Assembly (NCBI GenBank): GCA_023014485.1
Contig: JAJOZX010000922.1
Span: 873,001-937,000, forward strand
DNA length: 64,000 nt
Source: Bathynomus jamesi
Lineage: Eukaryota; Arthropoda; Malacostraca; Isopoda; Cirolanidae
Direction: 5' to 3'
Both the position numbers and the translations under genes were made by a program. This document shows, one piece after another, positions 22,750 to 33,080 of the stretch. The notes under the pieces were generated by a model. It saw only the letters and a list, made by a program, of their open reading frames with translations. It ran no database searches and was not told where the DNA came from. The first letter of the stretch is position 1; every line of letters begins with the position of its first letter.

Positions 22750-23544
22750 TATATATATATATATATATATATACACACAAGAAGGCTACTCAAAGTGTGT
22801 GTGTGGACGGGGGGTGGGGGAAGATGGGGTTTTGAATAAGTGTTCACACTGGGCATTTTTCTTGGAATTCCTGTTCCACAAGCGCGTTCTCTCAGAATTC
22901 TGTTCGCATTGGAAACGTTTTTGGAATTTTCCTTCTGCTTTTTTCGTAGTTCTGATTTCACTCCAATTGGCGCCAATCTCATTCTCATTCATGACTCAAA
23001 AGTGGGAATGCTAGAAGTGGGAATTCCAGATTTGGGTTGAAAGAGCAAAAAAGAAGGCTATGATGCAATTGTAGTCCCGAGGGGTAAATTGTAAGAAAAT
23101 TTTAACTTAAAATGGGGAATCTCTCAGTGCGAACGGGAATGGCTCGATTTGGGAACGATTTCCTACGAGAATCTTACAAAAAAATAAAAAAATGAAATTA
23201 ATTTAAACAAAAAATTTGCTTGGATATTATACGAACAAAATACTGTATTAAAAATTATTATTAGTTCCAATTTTGTTATAACTGAACTAAATAAATGATG
23301 GTATTTCAAAATAAATTTGGTTCAGATGAAACGTGTACAAGATTAAATATTTACTTGAAATCAATCACTTTCTAATTTCCCAGATGAAATAAAGTCCAAT
23401 TCCAAGTAAATATAATTTTATATACAACTCAGGACCAAAAATAAAATATTGTCTGAAGTGCCCTTATCACCTTCATAATACCTTTATGTTATACACCTTC
23501 ATGAGGAATGTCGAATATCTGTGATGTCATTATGTCATCAAACA
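22750..23544. other. Non-coding, (AT)n followed by a GGGAAT-type dispersed repeat
   Basis: Starts with the (AT)n run split by the preceding mariner. The segment 22835-23165 contains repeated GGAATTC and GGGAATG motifs and resembles 20270-20660 and 37640-37940. No coding evidence. Confidence 0.35.
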
Positions 23545-24060
23545 CCTCTTCCGTTCACTAAGTGTTCTTGTTTACACTTTTGGACCTTCTGCATAGCAAT
23601 ATTATAAAGATTTTCTATCGGATTAAGATCTACAGAAGCTAAGGCTAACAAAGACCCTAAGATCCACTGTAAGGTTAGCCCGAGAGAAAGAAGAGAGTAG
23701 GGGGTTAAAAGAAGAGAATAAGGGGTTAAGTAAGTAGCAAAACCTGTCATTCGTGGGTTAAAATTCATTCAGAAAATTCCTGATAACTCGGAAGAGTTAG
23801 CTGGATATAGTGGTACTTCAGTTTTATGAGCATCAAACCACGCAGATGGCGCACGAGCCGCATGAGCTGGAGCCAGGTGATGTTGAAAAATAAATGGTTC
23901 GTCTCCCTATAGCTAGCTGTTCTGCAGTCTCCAGCATGAAGTATTCTACAATTTCTTGATAAACGTAACTATTACCAGTTCTATTTACAAATGCAAGCGT
24001 CTCAACACTATTCGCATTCAAGCATCCCCACACTAACACCAATTCCACAAGACATCCTTC
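23545..24060 (-). pseudogene. Tc1-like transposase fragment with an internal insertion
   Basis: Minus-strand motifs in order: LVWGCLNANSVETLAFVNRT, EYFMLETAEQLAIGRRTIYF, then across a break DLNPIENLYNIAMQKVQKC. The DLNPIEN motif contains the catalytic Glu of Tc1-type DDE transposases. Between the two halves, 23629-23786 is an unrelated dispersed repeat. Neither the N-terminal half nor the TIRs are visible. Confidence 0.7.
23629..23786 (+). repeat. Dispersed repeat shared with 31131-31255
   Basis: Starts CAGAAGCTAAGGCTAACAAAG and ends GTGGGTTAAAATTCATTCAG, with an (AATAAGGGGTTAAG) core. The same order occurs at 31131-31255. It interrupts a Tc1 coding relic, so it is a mobile insertion; its class is unknown. 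Confidence 0.65.
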
Positions 24061-24085
24061 ATGACCAATATCTTATTAAGCCACA

Positions 24086-24735
24086 TACCGGGTCATCAAA
24101 AAAAAGAAGACTAATTTGAATTGTTTATATTTATTACAGTATTTCAATTACAACACTGGTTCTGCTGTCACAACAACAACAATCACTGCTGTCACAACAA
24201 CAACAATCACTGCTGTCACAACAACAATGAAGCACGGGAGATTTTATTCATGTAAAAAGAAACATTTTTCCAACAAGATGGGGCAAGACCACATACGGCA
24301 AATGCCGTTCTTGATTTCCTTAATGAACATTTTCATGATAGGGTCATCTCGAATCATTAATTATCCTAGACGCTTGGATTTGGATGGTCCTGGCCACCGT
24401 ACTCACCAGATTTGAATCCATATCATTATTTCTTATGGGGATTCGTTAAGGACAATGCGTACAGAAATAATCCATATACGGTCGAACAATTAAAGGCAGA
24501 AATTACAGCTTCTGTGGAGAGCATCACTGATGAAACACTAGCTCGGGTTATAGAAAATTTCAGTAGACGTCTGCAAATGGTGTTGGATACACATGGATCA
24601 CATATTGAAAATGTTTTCACGTGAATAAATTCTCCCGTGCTTCAGTGTTGTTGTTGTTGTTGTGACAACAGAACCAGTGTTGTAATTGAAATACTTTAAT
24701 AAATATAAGCAATTCAAATTAGAGCGTCTTTCCTG
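24086..24735 (+). mobile_element. Internally deleted mariner-type element with about 75-bp inverted arms
   Basis: The left end TA-CCGGGTCATCAAAAAAAAG is followed by AATTTGAATTG and ACAACACTGGTTCTGCTGTC plus (ACA)n. The right side carries the inverse (GACAACAGAACCAGTGTTGT and CAATTCAAATT). The triplet array TCACTGCTGTCACAACAACA repeats on the left. Confidence 0.75.
24265..24624 (+). pseudogene. C-terminal part of a mariner-type transposase
   Basis: FFQQDGARPHTANAVLDFLN (second Asp) is followed, after a frame change near 24370-24385, by WPPYSPDLNPYHYFLWGFVK and a tail ending GSHIENVFT at 24622-24624. The residue expected to be the third Asp reads His (NPYHY). The first Asp region is missing. 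Confidence 0.78.
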
Positions 24736-26043
24736 CTATATTTAATTTGTTTTTTCAAACCTGGCACACAGAGGCGTCTTTTTATCATAATGACGTCATA
24801 GATACTCTATATTCTTCATGAACGTATGTAATACTTAAAGGTATTATCATGGTCACGAACGCATTTGAGAAAGTATTCTATTTTTTTGGTCCGGAATTGT
24901 ATGTTTAACCTAAACCAAATTTATTTACAAGTAACGTTATTTAATTAGTTAAATTTTGACGAAATTATAGGCCTGATAATTTTGACGAAATTATAGGCCT
25001 GATAATTTTGAACACAGAAATTCATATTTGAAATCCAACAGAGACAAATTATAAACAAGCTCTATTTAAGAACACTTTTGTATTCTCTTAAACTAAGGCA
25101 CATCTAAACTACAAACCTCTTTCATACCTATAATTACTCCACGCTAATGTAATATACTCTCCAGTAATATCTAATCTCTATTACGTAAAACCTTTATCCT
25201 CTTTCGTTCCGGCAACTTTCTCGGTTGAAGAAGCGTATACCATTTTTGTCCGATACCATATACACTCGTAGCCTAAAGCTTCAGAATTTTAGAAAGCGGC
25301 TTCATTACAGGCTCAAAGGCATCATCACGGTCACAGAAAGCTCTTTTAAAGCTTATTTTGAAACCTTTTGTTGCCTAATTATTATACGTTAAATTCTCAT
25401 TTACAGAAAACGAAGCCTCGACTCCATTTTATTAATTACGGGCATCGCAATAGCATTTTCAGCTACGCGCCGGAAGCGGATGCGGTTAGAGCGCCCGTGG
25501 TTCAAGTATAACAACCGCGGCTAAAAGCGGTCGTCGTCGTCGTCGTGGTTAAAGGAAAGGGAGCGGCGAGGGAAGATTTCGAATGAAGCAATTTGTACAT
25601 TCCACTCAACTTTAATTAGCTTGACGACTTTTCTTCTTTGTCTTGCAACGGTTAAAGAATTTTTCTTTAAATGAGGTTTCCTATTTTAAAGGTTTTTCTC
25701 TAACATTATGTAAAGACGCGAAACAAAATGGAAAAAAAAATGTCCGCATTTCTCTCTCTCTCTCTCTCTGCATATTTTTATTTCTTCCGGCACACACACA
25801 CACACACACACCACACACACACACACACACACATTAAAACTCTGCAAAAATCTTTTGAGAAAAATGACAAAACTTTGGACCATTGAATCTTATTCTCTTT
25901 TCTATAATTTATTTTAATAGAATCTCAATATTCACTTCGAGAAATGGAACCTTTCCATTCAATTGGATTTTTAAGTTTTAGAATAAGTAGGATTAATGTG
26001 GTTCTTAAGTGTACAGAAATTAATTGGGTTCACTTATATTATA
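24736..26043. other. Non-coding; short tandem duplication and microsatellites
   Basis: A unit of about 26 bp (TTTTGACGAAATTATAGGCC plus TGATAA) is repeated twice at 24954-25008. (CT)n at 25751-25768 and (CA)n at 25791-25834. A GTCGTCGTCGTCGTGG stretch lies at about 25529. No gene seen. Confidence 0.45.
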
Positions 26044-27494
26044 CAGGGTGAATCACCACGAAATGTCATAATTTCGGGAGCTGATAGTTGAGGTCATTCC
26101 CATCAAAAACTTCAAATGAACATAGGTCCGATTCTTAACGGTTATGGAGCTATGGAGGTTTGAATTTTAAGCATGCGCATGTGTGACCTTTGAACTGAAT
26201 TGACAGTTACTTATCGAACCGAACTAACTACGCAGTAGTGTGTGTTGTGTTTCACAGCGTGCAGTTGATGTTTTGTGCGTTCAGTATGCCTTTTACGTTT
26301 TCAAATGCGGGATATGCAGATATGGTGTATGTTTACGGATTTTGCGATGAAAATACTACTGCTGCTGTCGCTGAATACCAGCGACGTTCTTCAAATCGAA
26401 GAATTCCGGATCGACGAGTGCTTAGCAACGTTTTCAGGAGATTGCGAGAGATCATTTCCTAGCGTTACTGTTTTATCTGAGCGTCCGGTAAACAAGATGT
26501 GGCTGAACAAGAAAAATTATTCAGATGGTACAGCGGAGTCCTCATGTTAGTACGCGAAGGATTTCCACACGTCTTATCGTTCTTCAAACGAGAGTATGTA
26601 GAACGTTACACGAAGAAGGTATGTATCCATATCACGTACAGCGCATTCAGCACCTCCAACCTAGAGATCGTGCCCAACGGCTGGAATTTTGTAATTGGCT
26701 CAATGCCGATCGACAATTGCACCGATATGTCTTGTTCTGTGATGAGGCTTAATTTACCCGCGACGGTGTCAACGACACTCGTAATTCACGTGTGTGGTCA
26801 GAAATGAATCCTCATACCATTGTGGAAAGTAATTTTCAACATCGGTTCGGTGTCAATGTGTGGTGTGGTATGCTCTACAGTGAGCTGATTGGTCCGTTTA
26901 TCTTCGAAGGTGGTCTTACAGGTGACATTTATCTACGATTTCTGCAAAACGAACTGCGCCACTGTTAGAAGATGTACCTTTGGCAACACGATTGCGTATG
27001 TACTTCCAAAAAGACGGAGCTCATTCCCATTTTAGCCGTGCAGTGAGAATGCATCTCGATGATTGCTTTCCTGGTCGATGAATCAGTCGTGGTGGTGCAC
27101 AAAATTGGCCACCCAGGTCTCCGGACCTAACCCCTCTGGAAAGAGCTGGTGTACCAGAGAAAAGTGGAAACACGAGATAATTGCTCCGTCGCATTTTGGA
27201 TGCTGCAGCCCTCATAAGGGACAATCGTAATGAACTAATGCGAGCTACACGCGCGATTCAAGACGAGCCGCAATGTGTACTGAGGTCGAGGGTAGTCATT
27301 TTGAACAGGTGTTGTAAATTCATGAATAAAAACTTTAGCAGCTATTTGTTCACTTATTCTTATTTTTAAACATTCAAACATCCATAGCTCCATAACCGTT
27401 AAGAATCGGACCTATGTTCATATGAAGTTTTTGACTGGGAATGACCTCAGCTATAAGCTCCCGAAATTATGACATTTCGTCGTGACTCACCCTG
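26044..27494 (+). mobile_element. Full-length mariner-type element (DD41D), decayed
   Basis: Left TA-CAGGGTGAATCACCACGAAA and right TTTCGTCGTGACTCACCCTG-TA. The inverted arms extend about 120 bp (through GGTTATGGAGCTATGGA). 1451 bp. Flanked on the right by a short (TA)n and immediately by another mariner end. Confidence 0.9.
26286..27317 (+). pseudogene. Mariner-type transposase, DD41D spacing, frameshifted
   Basis: ATG 26286 opens [20 protein letters not shown], a DUF4817-type head with [17 protein letters not shown]. After frame changes come LHRYVLFCDEAQFT-type first Asp region (about 26730), FGVNVWCGMLYSELIGPFIF, YFQKDGAHSHFSRAV (second Asp) and NWPPRSPDLTPL. The position of the third Asp reads Glu. 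The tail RRILDAAALIRDNRNE ends at TAA 27315-27317. Several stops and shifts; inactive. Confidence 0.83.
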
Positions 27495-27504
27495 TATATA
27501 TATA

Positions 27505-27720
27505 TACAGGGTGTTTCGGAAATTTTAGTACCGTCATCAAACAAAATAAAATATCGAAACAAAAATAAGAAATTACCAATTAGTGATTTTTTTTATTTTT
27601 GGAAATTTTATGTTCCTAGGCGAACTTATTTCCGAAACTGTAAACACATTATCTGCAGGAAAAAAAGCAATAAATACAATGTTTTTGCAGATAGATAATT
27701 CTGACTTTCAAACGTTTAAC
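27505..27720 (+). mobile_element. Orphan left end of a mariner-type element
   Basis: TA-CAGGGTGTTTCGGAAATTT begins directly after the preceding element's (TA)n. No matching right end is found before the SINE at 27752. An inverted partial TTATTTCCGAAACTG at about 27625 may be a degenerate counterpart. Likely truncated. Confidence 0.55.
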
Positions 27721-27751
27721 TGTAATAATACACTAATAATAATAATAATAT

Positions 27752-27935
27752 TTGGGGGTTTGTTTAATTTTTGTAATAGCATAGGTCACCTGACGGCAGG
27801 GACCCACAGCTTTACACGGGATCCTAACCACGGGTCCCTAGATCATCTGAACGCAGATGAACACAACTGAACAGCCTAACGTAAATTAAACTCGCTGATC
27901 TAAGTGGAAGTGGTGTTGCGGCGTGATCACGATGT
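27752..27935 (-). mobile_element. 5S-rRNA-derived SINE, copy 2 (diverged)
   Basis: The minus strand shows GATCACGCCGCAACACCACT, AGATCAGCGAGTTTAATTTA and a degraded 5S box C region, then the tail GGGACCCGTGGTTAGGATCC, CGTGTAAAGCTGTGGGTCCC and AAATTAAACAAACCCC. It is clearly the same family as 52845 and 54423 but older. Confidence 0.68.
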
Positions 27936-27990
27936 ATAACCCTAATAATATGATGATAAGTAAGGAATAAGGCTTCAGAAATAAATAGTA

Positions 27991-28067
27991 CAGGGTGTTC
28001 ATAAATTACCTTTACATGTTCAATTCTGTTGCAATTGAATTTGTAAGGATAATTTGTGGACACCCTG
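27991..28067. mobile_element. 77-bp mariner-type MITE
   Basis: TA-CAGGGTGTTCATAAATTAC at the left and TAATTTGTGGACACCCTG-TA at the right. Only the two inverted ends of a mariner remain, with the element otherwise deleted. Confidence 0.8.
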
Positions 28068-28519
28068 TACATCCACGTAATAACTAATAGGAGAACCAGT
28101 GATGATGTTTTATACGCAACTTAGTTCTAACTAACGCCATCACATTAAGTTAGGTTAGATTAGCATGGGCTAGGTTAAGTTAGGTTTGGCTTAGGTTAGT
28201 CTAGAGTTGTTATAGTGTCGATGAAATTCTCCATGGATCAAATGTCTATAGAGTCGAATGTCCGACATTTTATCGAATGGAAATTTAATCGATATGTCGG
28301 CACGTCATCGTTCCACCAAAGAGGTTAGGTCAGATTAAATTAGGTTAGGCCCGATTAGGCAAAGCTAGATAAGTACGAGTACGACCAAGTTTAGAAATGA
28401 AAATAATTTTTGTGGAACTTTTTCTTTGTATTTCCCTAAATCAATGATTTTTTAGTATATTTAAATAAAAGTACCTATTTCTGATTAAAAAAAAATCCAA
28501 CTTCGGCCAAAGTCAAGAC
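28068..28519. other. Non-coding, TTAGGTTA-rich segment
   Basis: The stretches 28145-28203 and 28324-28372 consist of irregular TTAGGTTA/TAGGTTAG motifs reminiscent of the arthropod telomere unit TTAGG but not in regular tandem. No gene seen. Confidence 0.45.
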
Positions 28520-28731
28520 CAGTGGTTCTCAAACTGGGGTATGCGGGAATCTAAGGGGTACGCGAAAGGGTCCTGAAAATATAACCCTTTTAATTTTATA
28601 TACGATTAACAAACGGGCACGAGTCACACGGTCGTAAAGAAAGTAAAAATCGTCTATCTCTCTCGAAAATCCAGAAAATCCCGTAAAAGAATTCAAGGGG
28701 TACGGAAGAAGAAAAAGTTTGAGAACTGCTG
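28520..28731. mobile_element. hAT-type MITE (212 bp)
   Basis: It starts CAGTGGTTCTCAAACTGGGG and ends AGTTTGAGAACTGCTG. The flanks GTCAAGAC and CTCTAGAC match at six of eight positions, consistent with an aged 8-bp duplication. The CAGNGGTTCTCAAAC terminus is widespread among hAT MITEs. Confidence 0.75.
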
Positions 28732-30139
28732 CTCTAGACGAATTACTGGATTTACTTGAATTTCAACCCTTGTAACAATTTTTAATCTATATATTAAAGT
28801 GTGTATTTATTAGAATGTGTATTTTTTTGTCCTTTCATAAAACAAAACAAGAGACCTAATCAAAATGTAGTACATTATTGTCCACTACTGAAACATTACT
28901 GTAGACTTCATGAACTACCGTTTTTAATATGTTTTTGGCTAAACTGTGCTTATAATTCAAATTAAACTAATAAATAAATACTGAAGATTAAATAATTCAA
29001 TAAACGTCAGAGTTTCCCCTTAAAATCCATGGAGATTCCATTTTCTTTAGCTTCCTACTCTTCTTCAATTTCGCCTTGGGCTTCCATATATATAATTATA
29101 CACACAATGATAGGCCTAGACCTTTATATAAATAGATTAGTAATTATTACTTGAAGCTAATCCTTTAGTTATTAGGCTGTGATTGATCCATAATTCTCAG
29201 GTTGGGGGCGGCTGGTGATATTAGGCTTTTAGCTATTAGCCTGTCACAGTATAAACCTTATTATAGTATAAGCCTATAAGAAGACTAACCCAAATACAGT
29301 ATATTTGATGCTTTAAGAGAAATTGTTCAATAAGAACTTTTATTCTTTTAATAGAAACATATTTGTTTTAATAATTTATTAAATGGATACCGTCGATGAC
29401 TAAGTCGTCGACCGAATTTCTAAAATAGGTTCCTTTGAAGGGACTTCTTGTCGATAAAATGGACGTATTTTAGTATCTTCCTCGACATTAGGGACAAAGC
29501 TAAATCTAGAGAGCTCTGCCCTTATGAATTCATTGAAGATGACGTAACCACTGGTTACAAGACGATCTTGAACACGTAAGATAAAATGTTTTGGGTTCGA
29601 TTTCGTGAGCAAACGCAATAATAATGGTAGCAAAAATTATCCTAATGTCTTCTAAGGCAAAAGTATTGCCAGTAAAGGATTTAATACTAAAACCCTAAAA
29701 AATTTGAGAACATGTTTTTCCCTAAATCAGACTGTAAAACTAATTAGTAGTATCAATAATAGTAGCAGTAGTATAGTAGTAGTAACAACTTTAATAAGAT
29801 TACCAATAACTACTTAAATAATGTTTGAAAAACTTTAAAAAAAATTAAAAACTTGAAATTTTATATCCGAACAGAATTTTATAAAAAAAAAAATTTAATG
29901 TTTAAAAATTTTCTTAGTTTCTTAATTCAGTTATTGAAAATCTTTATTGAAAATAGATAATGGTTTTTGTAAGCCATTTTAATCTTGAATCTTGATTCGT
30001 ATATAATTTATTAACAGTTTTAATTTTTAACCTTTGAGAAAAGAATAAAAGAAAAGAAAAGAAAAAATTGGTAGAAAACAAATAAAGAAAACGTTTTATT
30101 CTCAGTGACCTTTTCCAAAGTCATATTTTCTTTCAATTA
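28732..30139. other. Non-coding AT-rich stretch
   Basis: No family-level coding similarity. The longest minus-strand frame (29400-29633) has no recognisable domain. An (AGT)n-like run lies at about 29758-29785. Confidence 0.4.
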
Positions 30140-30590
30140 TTAATCCCTTAGCTATCTATCTATTCGTCTGTGTTTCCATCTATCAGTCAGTTTGCATATT
30201 TACCTATCTACCAATCTGTTTGTGTATCTACCTATCTGTATATCTATCTATTTTTGTCTGTGTATCTACCTATCTGTATACCTATCTATTTTTGTCTGTG
30301 TATCTACCTATCTGTATCCCTATCTATTTTTGTCTATCTACCTATCTGTATACCTATCTATTTTTGTCTGTGTATCTACCTATCTGTATCCCTATCTATT
30401 TTTGTCTATCTACCTATCTGTATACCTATCTATTTTTGTCTGTGTATCTACCTAACTGTATACCTATATTTTTGTCTGTGTATCTGCCTATCTGTATACC
30501 TATCTATTTCTGTCTGTGTATCTACCTATCTATCTATCACCAATGTCTATGTACCTACAAATTTATCACGTCTCTATTATCTACCTATAT
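30140..30590. repeat. TATC-derived minisatellite with higher-order units
   Basis: Blocks such as CTATCTATTTTTGTCTGTG and TATCTACCTATCTGTATA alternate about eight times, forming higher-order units of about 38 and 60 bp. All three forward frames stay open through it, giving Tyr/Leu/Ser/Val-rich artefactual peptides. Confidence 0.85.
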
Positions 30591-31084
30591 ATTATGAATA
30601 TTATATAACTTTCTACTATTTACAGCCAATTTTCTTTTTTAAGATTGTTTAATATAAACAAAACTTCATTTCTTTCTTCATTAATTCCATATTTACTCGT
30701 CCTTAAATATGAAAGAAGAGGGAGTGGGGGGGGGAGTAGGAAAGGAAAGTCCCCCCCCCCCCCAAAAAAAAATAGACAAAGAAAAAACTAGAATGAAAAA
30801 TAGGTAATATAAAGTTTTGTCACAAAGAAAAATGATTTAATTATTAAATTTTCAGTTGACACTAAGTTTGCATCAAGTAAAAGTTTAAATACTTTTGTTG
30901 TACGAAAGAATTGTACAAAGGTTACGTACGACAGCGGAAAAAAAAAGTCCCTTGAATACATTTTTGTATATTCACTTACATACGAAAAGGAGTTTTTCAA
31001 TTTAGACGGCAATTACCTTATTAATTTATTTAGAGTGTATATAAGCTTATTTTTTTAGTACTGTGTAATGGTTGTTATTTATAT

Positions 31085-31130
<46 letters not shown>
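30591..31130. other. Non-coding, homopolymers and (AT)n
   Basis: A G/C homopolymer cluster at about 30726-30764 and (AT)n at 31080-31121. No gene seen. Confidence 0.45.
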
Positions 31131-31255
31131 GAAGCTAAGGCTGACAAAGACCCTAGAGAGAAAGAAGAAAATAGGAGGTTAGAAGAAGCGAATAAGGGGT
31201 TAAGTAAGTAGCAAAACCTATCACTCGTGGGTTAAAATTCATTCAGAAAGCGAGA
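31131..31255 (+). repeat. Dispersed repeat, same family as 23629-23786
   Basis: CAGAAGCTAAGGCTGACAAA through AATAAGGGGTTAAGTAAGTA to GTTAAAATTCATTCAGAAAG. It leads directly into the 168-bp tandem array. Confidence 0.65.
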
Positions 31256-31299
31256 AAGAAGACACCATCACCATCCGCCGGCCACTGCCGACAAGTCGG

Positions 31300-31962
31300 A
31301 AAAATAGTCGAAGAGAATACTTCCAGCTGTTGCAGACCAGTTCTCCACTCCATAGGGAGGTAGAGGATGCAGCCCACTCTGCCGGAAAGGGGTGAAAGAT
31401 GAAAGAAGTAAAATAAGAACGCATTACAAACCATGCAACACATTCTTAACTCAAAGAACAACACATTCTTACTCAAAGCAACACATACCTCCAGCAGTTG
31501 CAGACCGGTCCTATACTCCATAGGGAGGTAGAGGACGAAGCCCACTCCGTCGGAAAGGGTGGAAGATGAAAAGAAGTAAAATAAGAACGCATTACAAACC
31601 ATGCAACACATTCTTAACTCAAAGAACAACACATTCTTACTCAAAGCAACACATACCTCCAGCAGTTGCAGACCGGTCCTATACTCCATAGGGAGGTAGA
31701 GGACGAAGCCCACTCCGTCGGAAAGGGTGGAAGATGAAAAGAAGTAAAATAAGAACGCATTACAAACCATGCAACACATTCTTAACTCAAAGAACAACAC
31801 ATTCTTACTCAAAGCAACACATACCTCCAGCAGTTGCAGACCGGTCCTATACTCCATAGGGAGGTAGAGGACGAAGCCCACTCCGTCGGAAAGGGTGGAA
31901 GATGAAAAGAAGTAAAATAAGAACGCATTACAAACCATGCAACACATTTTTAACTCAAAACA
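31300..31962. repeat. Tandem array of about four 168-bp units
   Basis: The marker CCAGCAGTTGCAGACCGGTC (or its variant in the first unit) recurs at 31323, 31491, 31659 and 31827, a spacing of exactly 168 bp. Units 2-4 are nearly identical and the first is diverged. Because 168 is divisible by three, a minus-strand frame (31243-31947) stays open across the array and reads a 56-residue repeat containing LYLPMEYRTGLQLLEV. I regard this as a by-product of unit length, not as a gene. Confidence 0.88.
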
Positions 31963-32101
31963 CTATCATACCATGCAAACTACAAACATGCAATGAAGAG
32001 AGTTACAGACATGCAAATAAGGAGAGAGAAAAATAATAGTAGAAAGAATAACAAAAAGTGGGTTAGTTTACGCTACGAGCTACATCTAAGTTCGTGTTAG
32101 T

Positions 32102-32120
32102 CGTTTTTTTTTTTTTTTGC
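32102..32120 (+). repeat. Poly-T tract in a unique-looking segment
   Basis: A short T homopolymer within 31963-32243, a stretch in which I see no gene. Confidence 0.5.
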
Positions 32121-32243
32121 TGGCATCCCACGCTGGCATGTCACAAGCTGGCATTATTGTCAACAGACTCATCCTCGATCACCACCCCCAGAGCTCCTGT
32201 TGCTAATTGTTTTATTATATTAAACAACGTTAATAATTTTAAC

Positions 32244-32440
32244 GAGGGAGAGGGAAAAAGGGTGAGGTTCAGAGAGAAAAAGGGTGAGGTTCAGAGAGAA
32301 AAAGGGTGAGGTTCAGAGAGAAAAAGGGTGAGGTTCAGAGAGAAAAAGGGTGAGGCTCAGAGAGAAAAAGGGTGAGGCTCAGAGAGAAAAAGGGTGAGGC
32401 TCAGAGAGAAAAAGGGTGAGGCTCAGAGGGAAAAAGGGGG
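32244..32440 (+). repeat. 22-bp minisatellite, about nine units
   Basis: The unit AGAGAGAAAAAGGGTGAGGT plus TC is repeated with a T-to-C variant (GAGGCTC) in the later copies. A 30-bp direct repeat (TTGTTTTATTATATTAAACA then ACGTTAATA) flanks it at about 32207 and 32443. Confidence 0.9.
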
Positions 32441-32442
32441 AT

Positions 32443-32820
32443 TGTTTTATTATTATATTAAACAACGTTAATATTTTTAAAATGTCTATCTAAACGGTTC
32501 TTAAACATATTAACGCTGGTAGAGTTCACGACGGGCGCGGGAAGATTATTCCATTTATCAATTACTTTAAAGGTAAAGAAGTTTTTAACGATATTAGTAA
32601 TGAAACGTCTGCCACGCAACTTAAATCCGTTATTACGAGTATTGCTATTATCGAAAGTGAACAGTTTGTCAAAATTTACGTTATCGATGTTATTATCGAT
32701 TTTGAAAACTTCAATAAGCTCCCCCCTTAATCTCCTAGTGTTTATAAAGTCCCTATCTATTTCAGTGAAAAAGTAGCAAAAAGGGTAAAATTCAATAACA
32801 GTATAATAGAAGGCATACAT
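32443..32820 (-). mobile_element. 5'-truncated CR1-like LINE 3' fragment
   Basis: The minus-strand translation includes RDFINTRRLRGELIEVFKI, NNGFKLRGRRFITNIVKNFF and KWNNLPAPVVNSTSVNMFKN: the CR1 ORF2 C-terminal block. The 5' end of the fragment joins mariner debris at about 32825. The junction is duplicated in inverse orientation at 34226-34322. Confidence 0.75.
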
Positions 32821-32960
32821 TTAATGAATACTTAAGTATATGATTCTACATGAGCACCATCAGTATCTCTACAGAGTTCGAATCTGTCAGCAGCATTGCG
32901 GAACACATGTTGGAGCATGACAGGGGTTATTTTTGTAACTGCTGTTACGATACGAGCACG
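32744..32960 (+). repeat. Left arm of a 217-bp inverted duplication
   Basis: Reverse-complement match to 34108-34322, roughly 92% by eye. It includes both LINE 3' sequence and the mariner C-terminus, i.e. the junction between two different elements. Confidence 0.82.
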
Positions 32961-33080
32961 TAAATCTTGCAGATCTGTAACCCTCGTTTGATAGACGTTT
33001 GATTTGATAAAGCCCCATGCAAAGAAAGCCAAGGGCGTTAGGTCAGGAGATCGAGCCGCCCAGGGCCTGTTGCCTCCGCG

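Noticed and set aside
28145..28372. Interstitial telomere array (TTAGG)n
   Set aside because: Motifs are irregular and interspersed, not in-register tandem repeats.
29400..29633. 77-codon minus-strand frame
   Set aside because: Composition looks protein-like, but no conserved motif or neighbouring exon could be recognised.
30140..30590. CRISPR-like array
   Set aside because: Direct tandem minisatellite without unique spacers in a eukaryotic context.
30170..30652. Long forward frames reading Tyr/Leu/Ser/Val-rich repeat peptides
   Set aside because: They arise from the TATC-type minisatellite; all three frames are open with similar composition, and there is no motif or start context.
31243..31947. 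234-codon minus-strand frame with 56-residue repeats
   Set aside because: Explained by a 168-bp tandem unit (a multiple of three). No recognisable domain and no independent evidence of coding.
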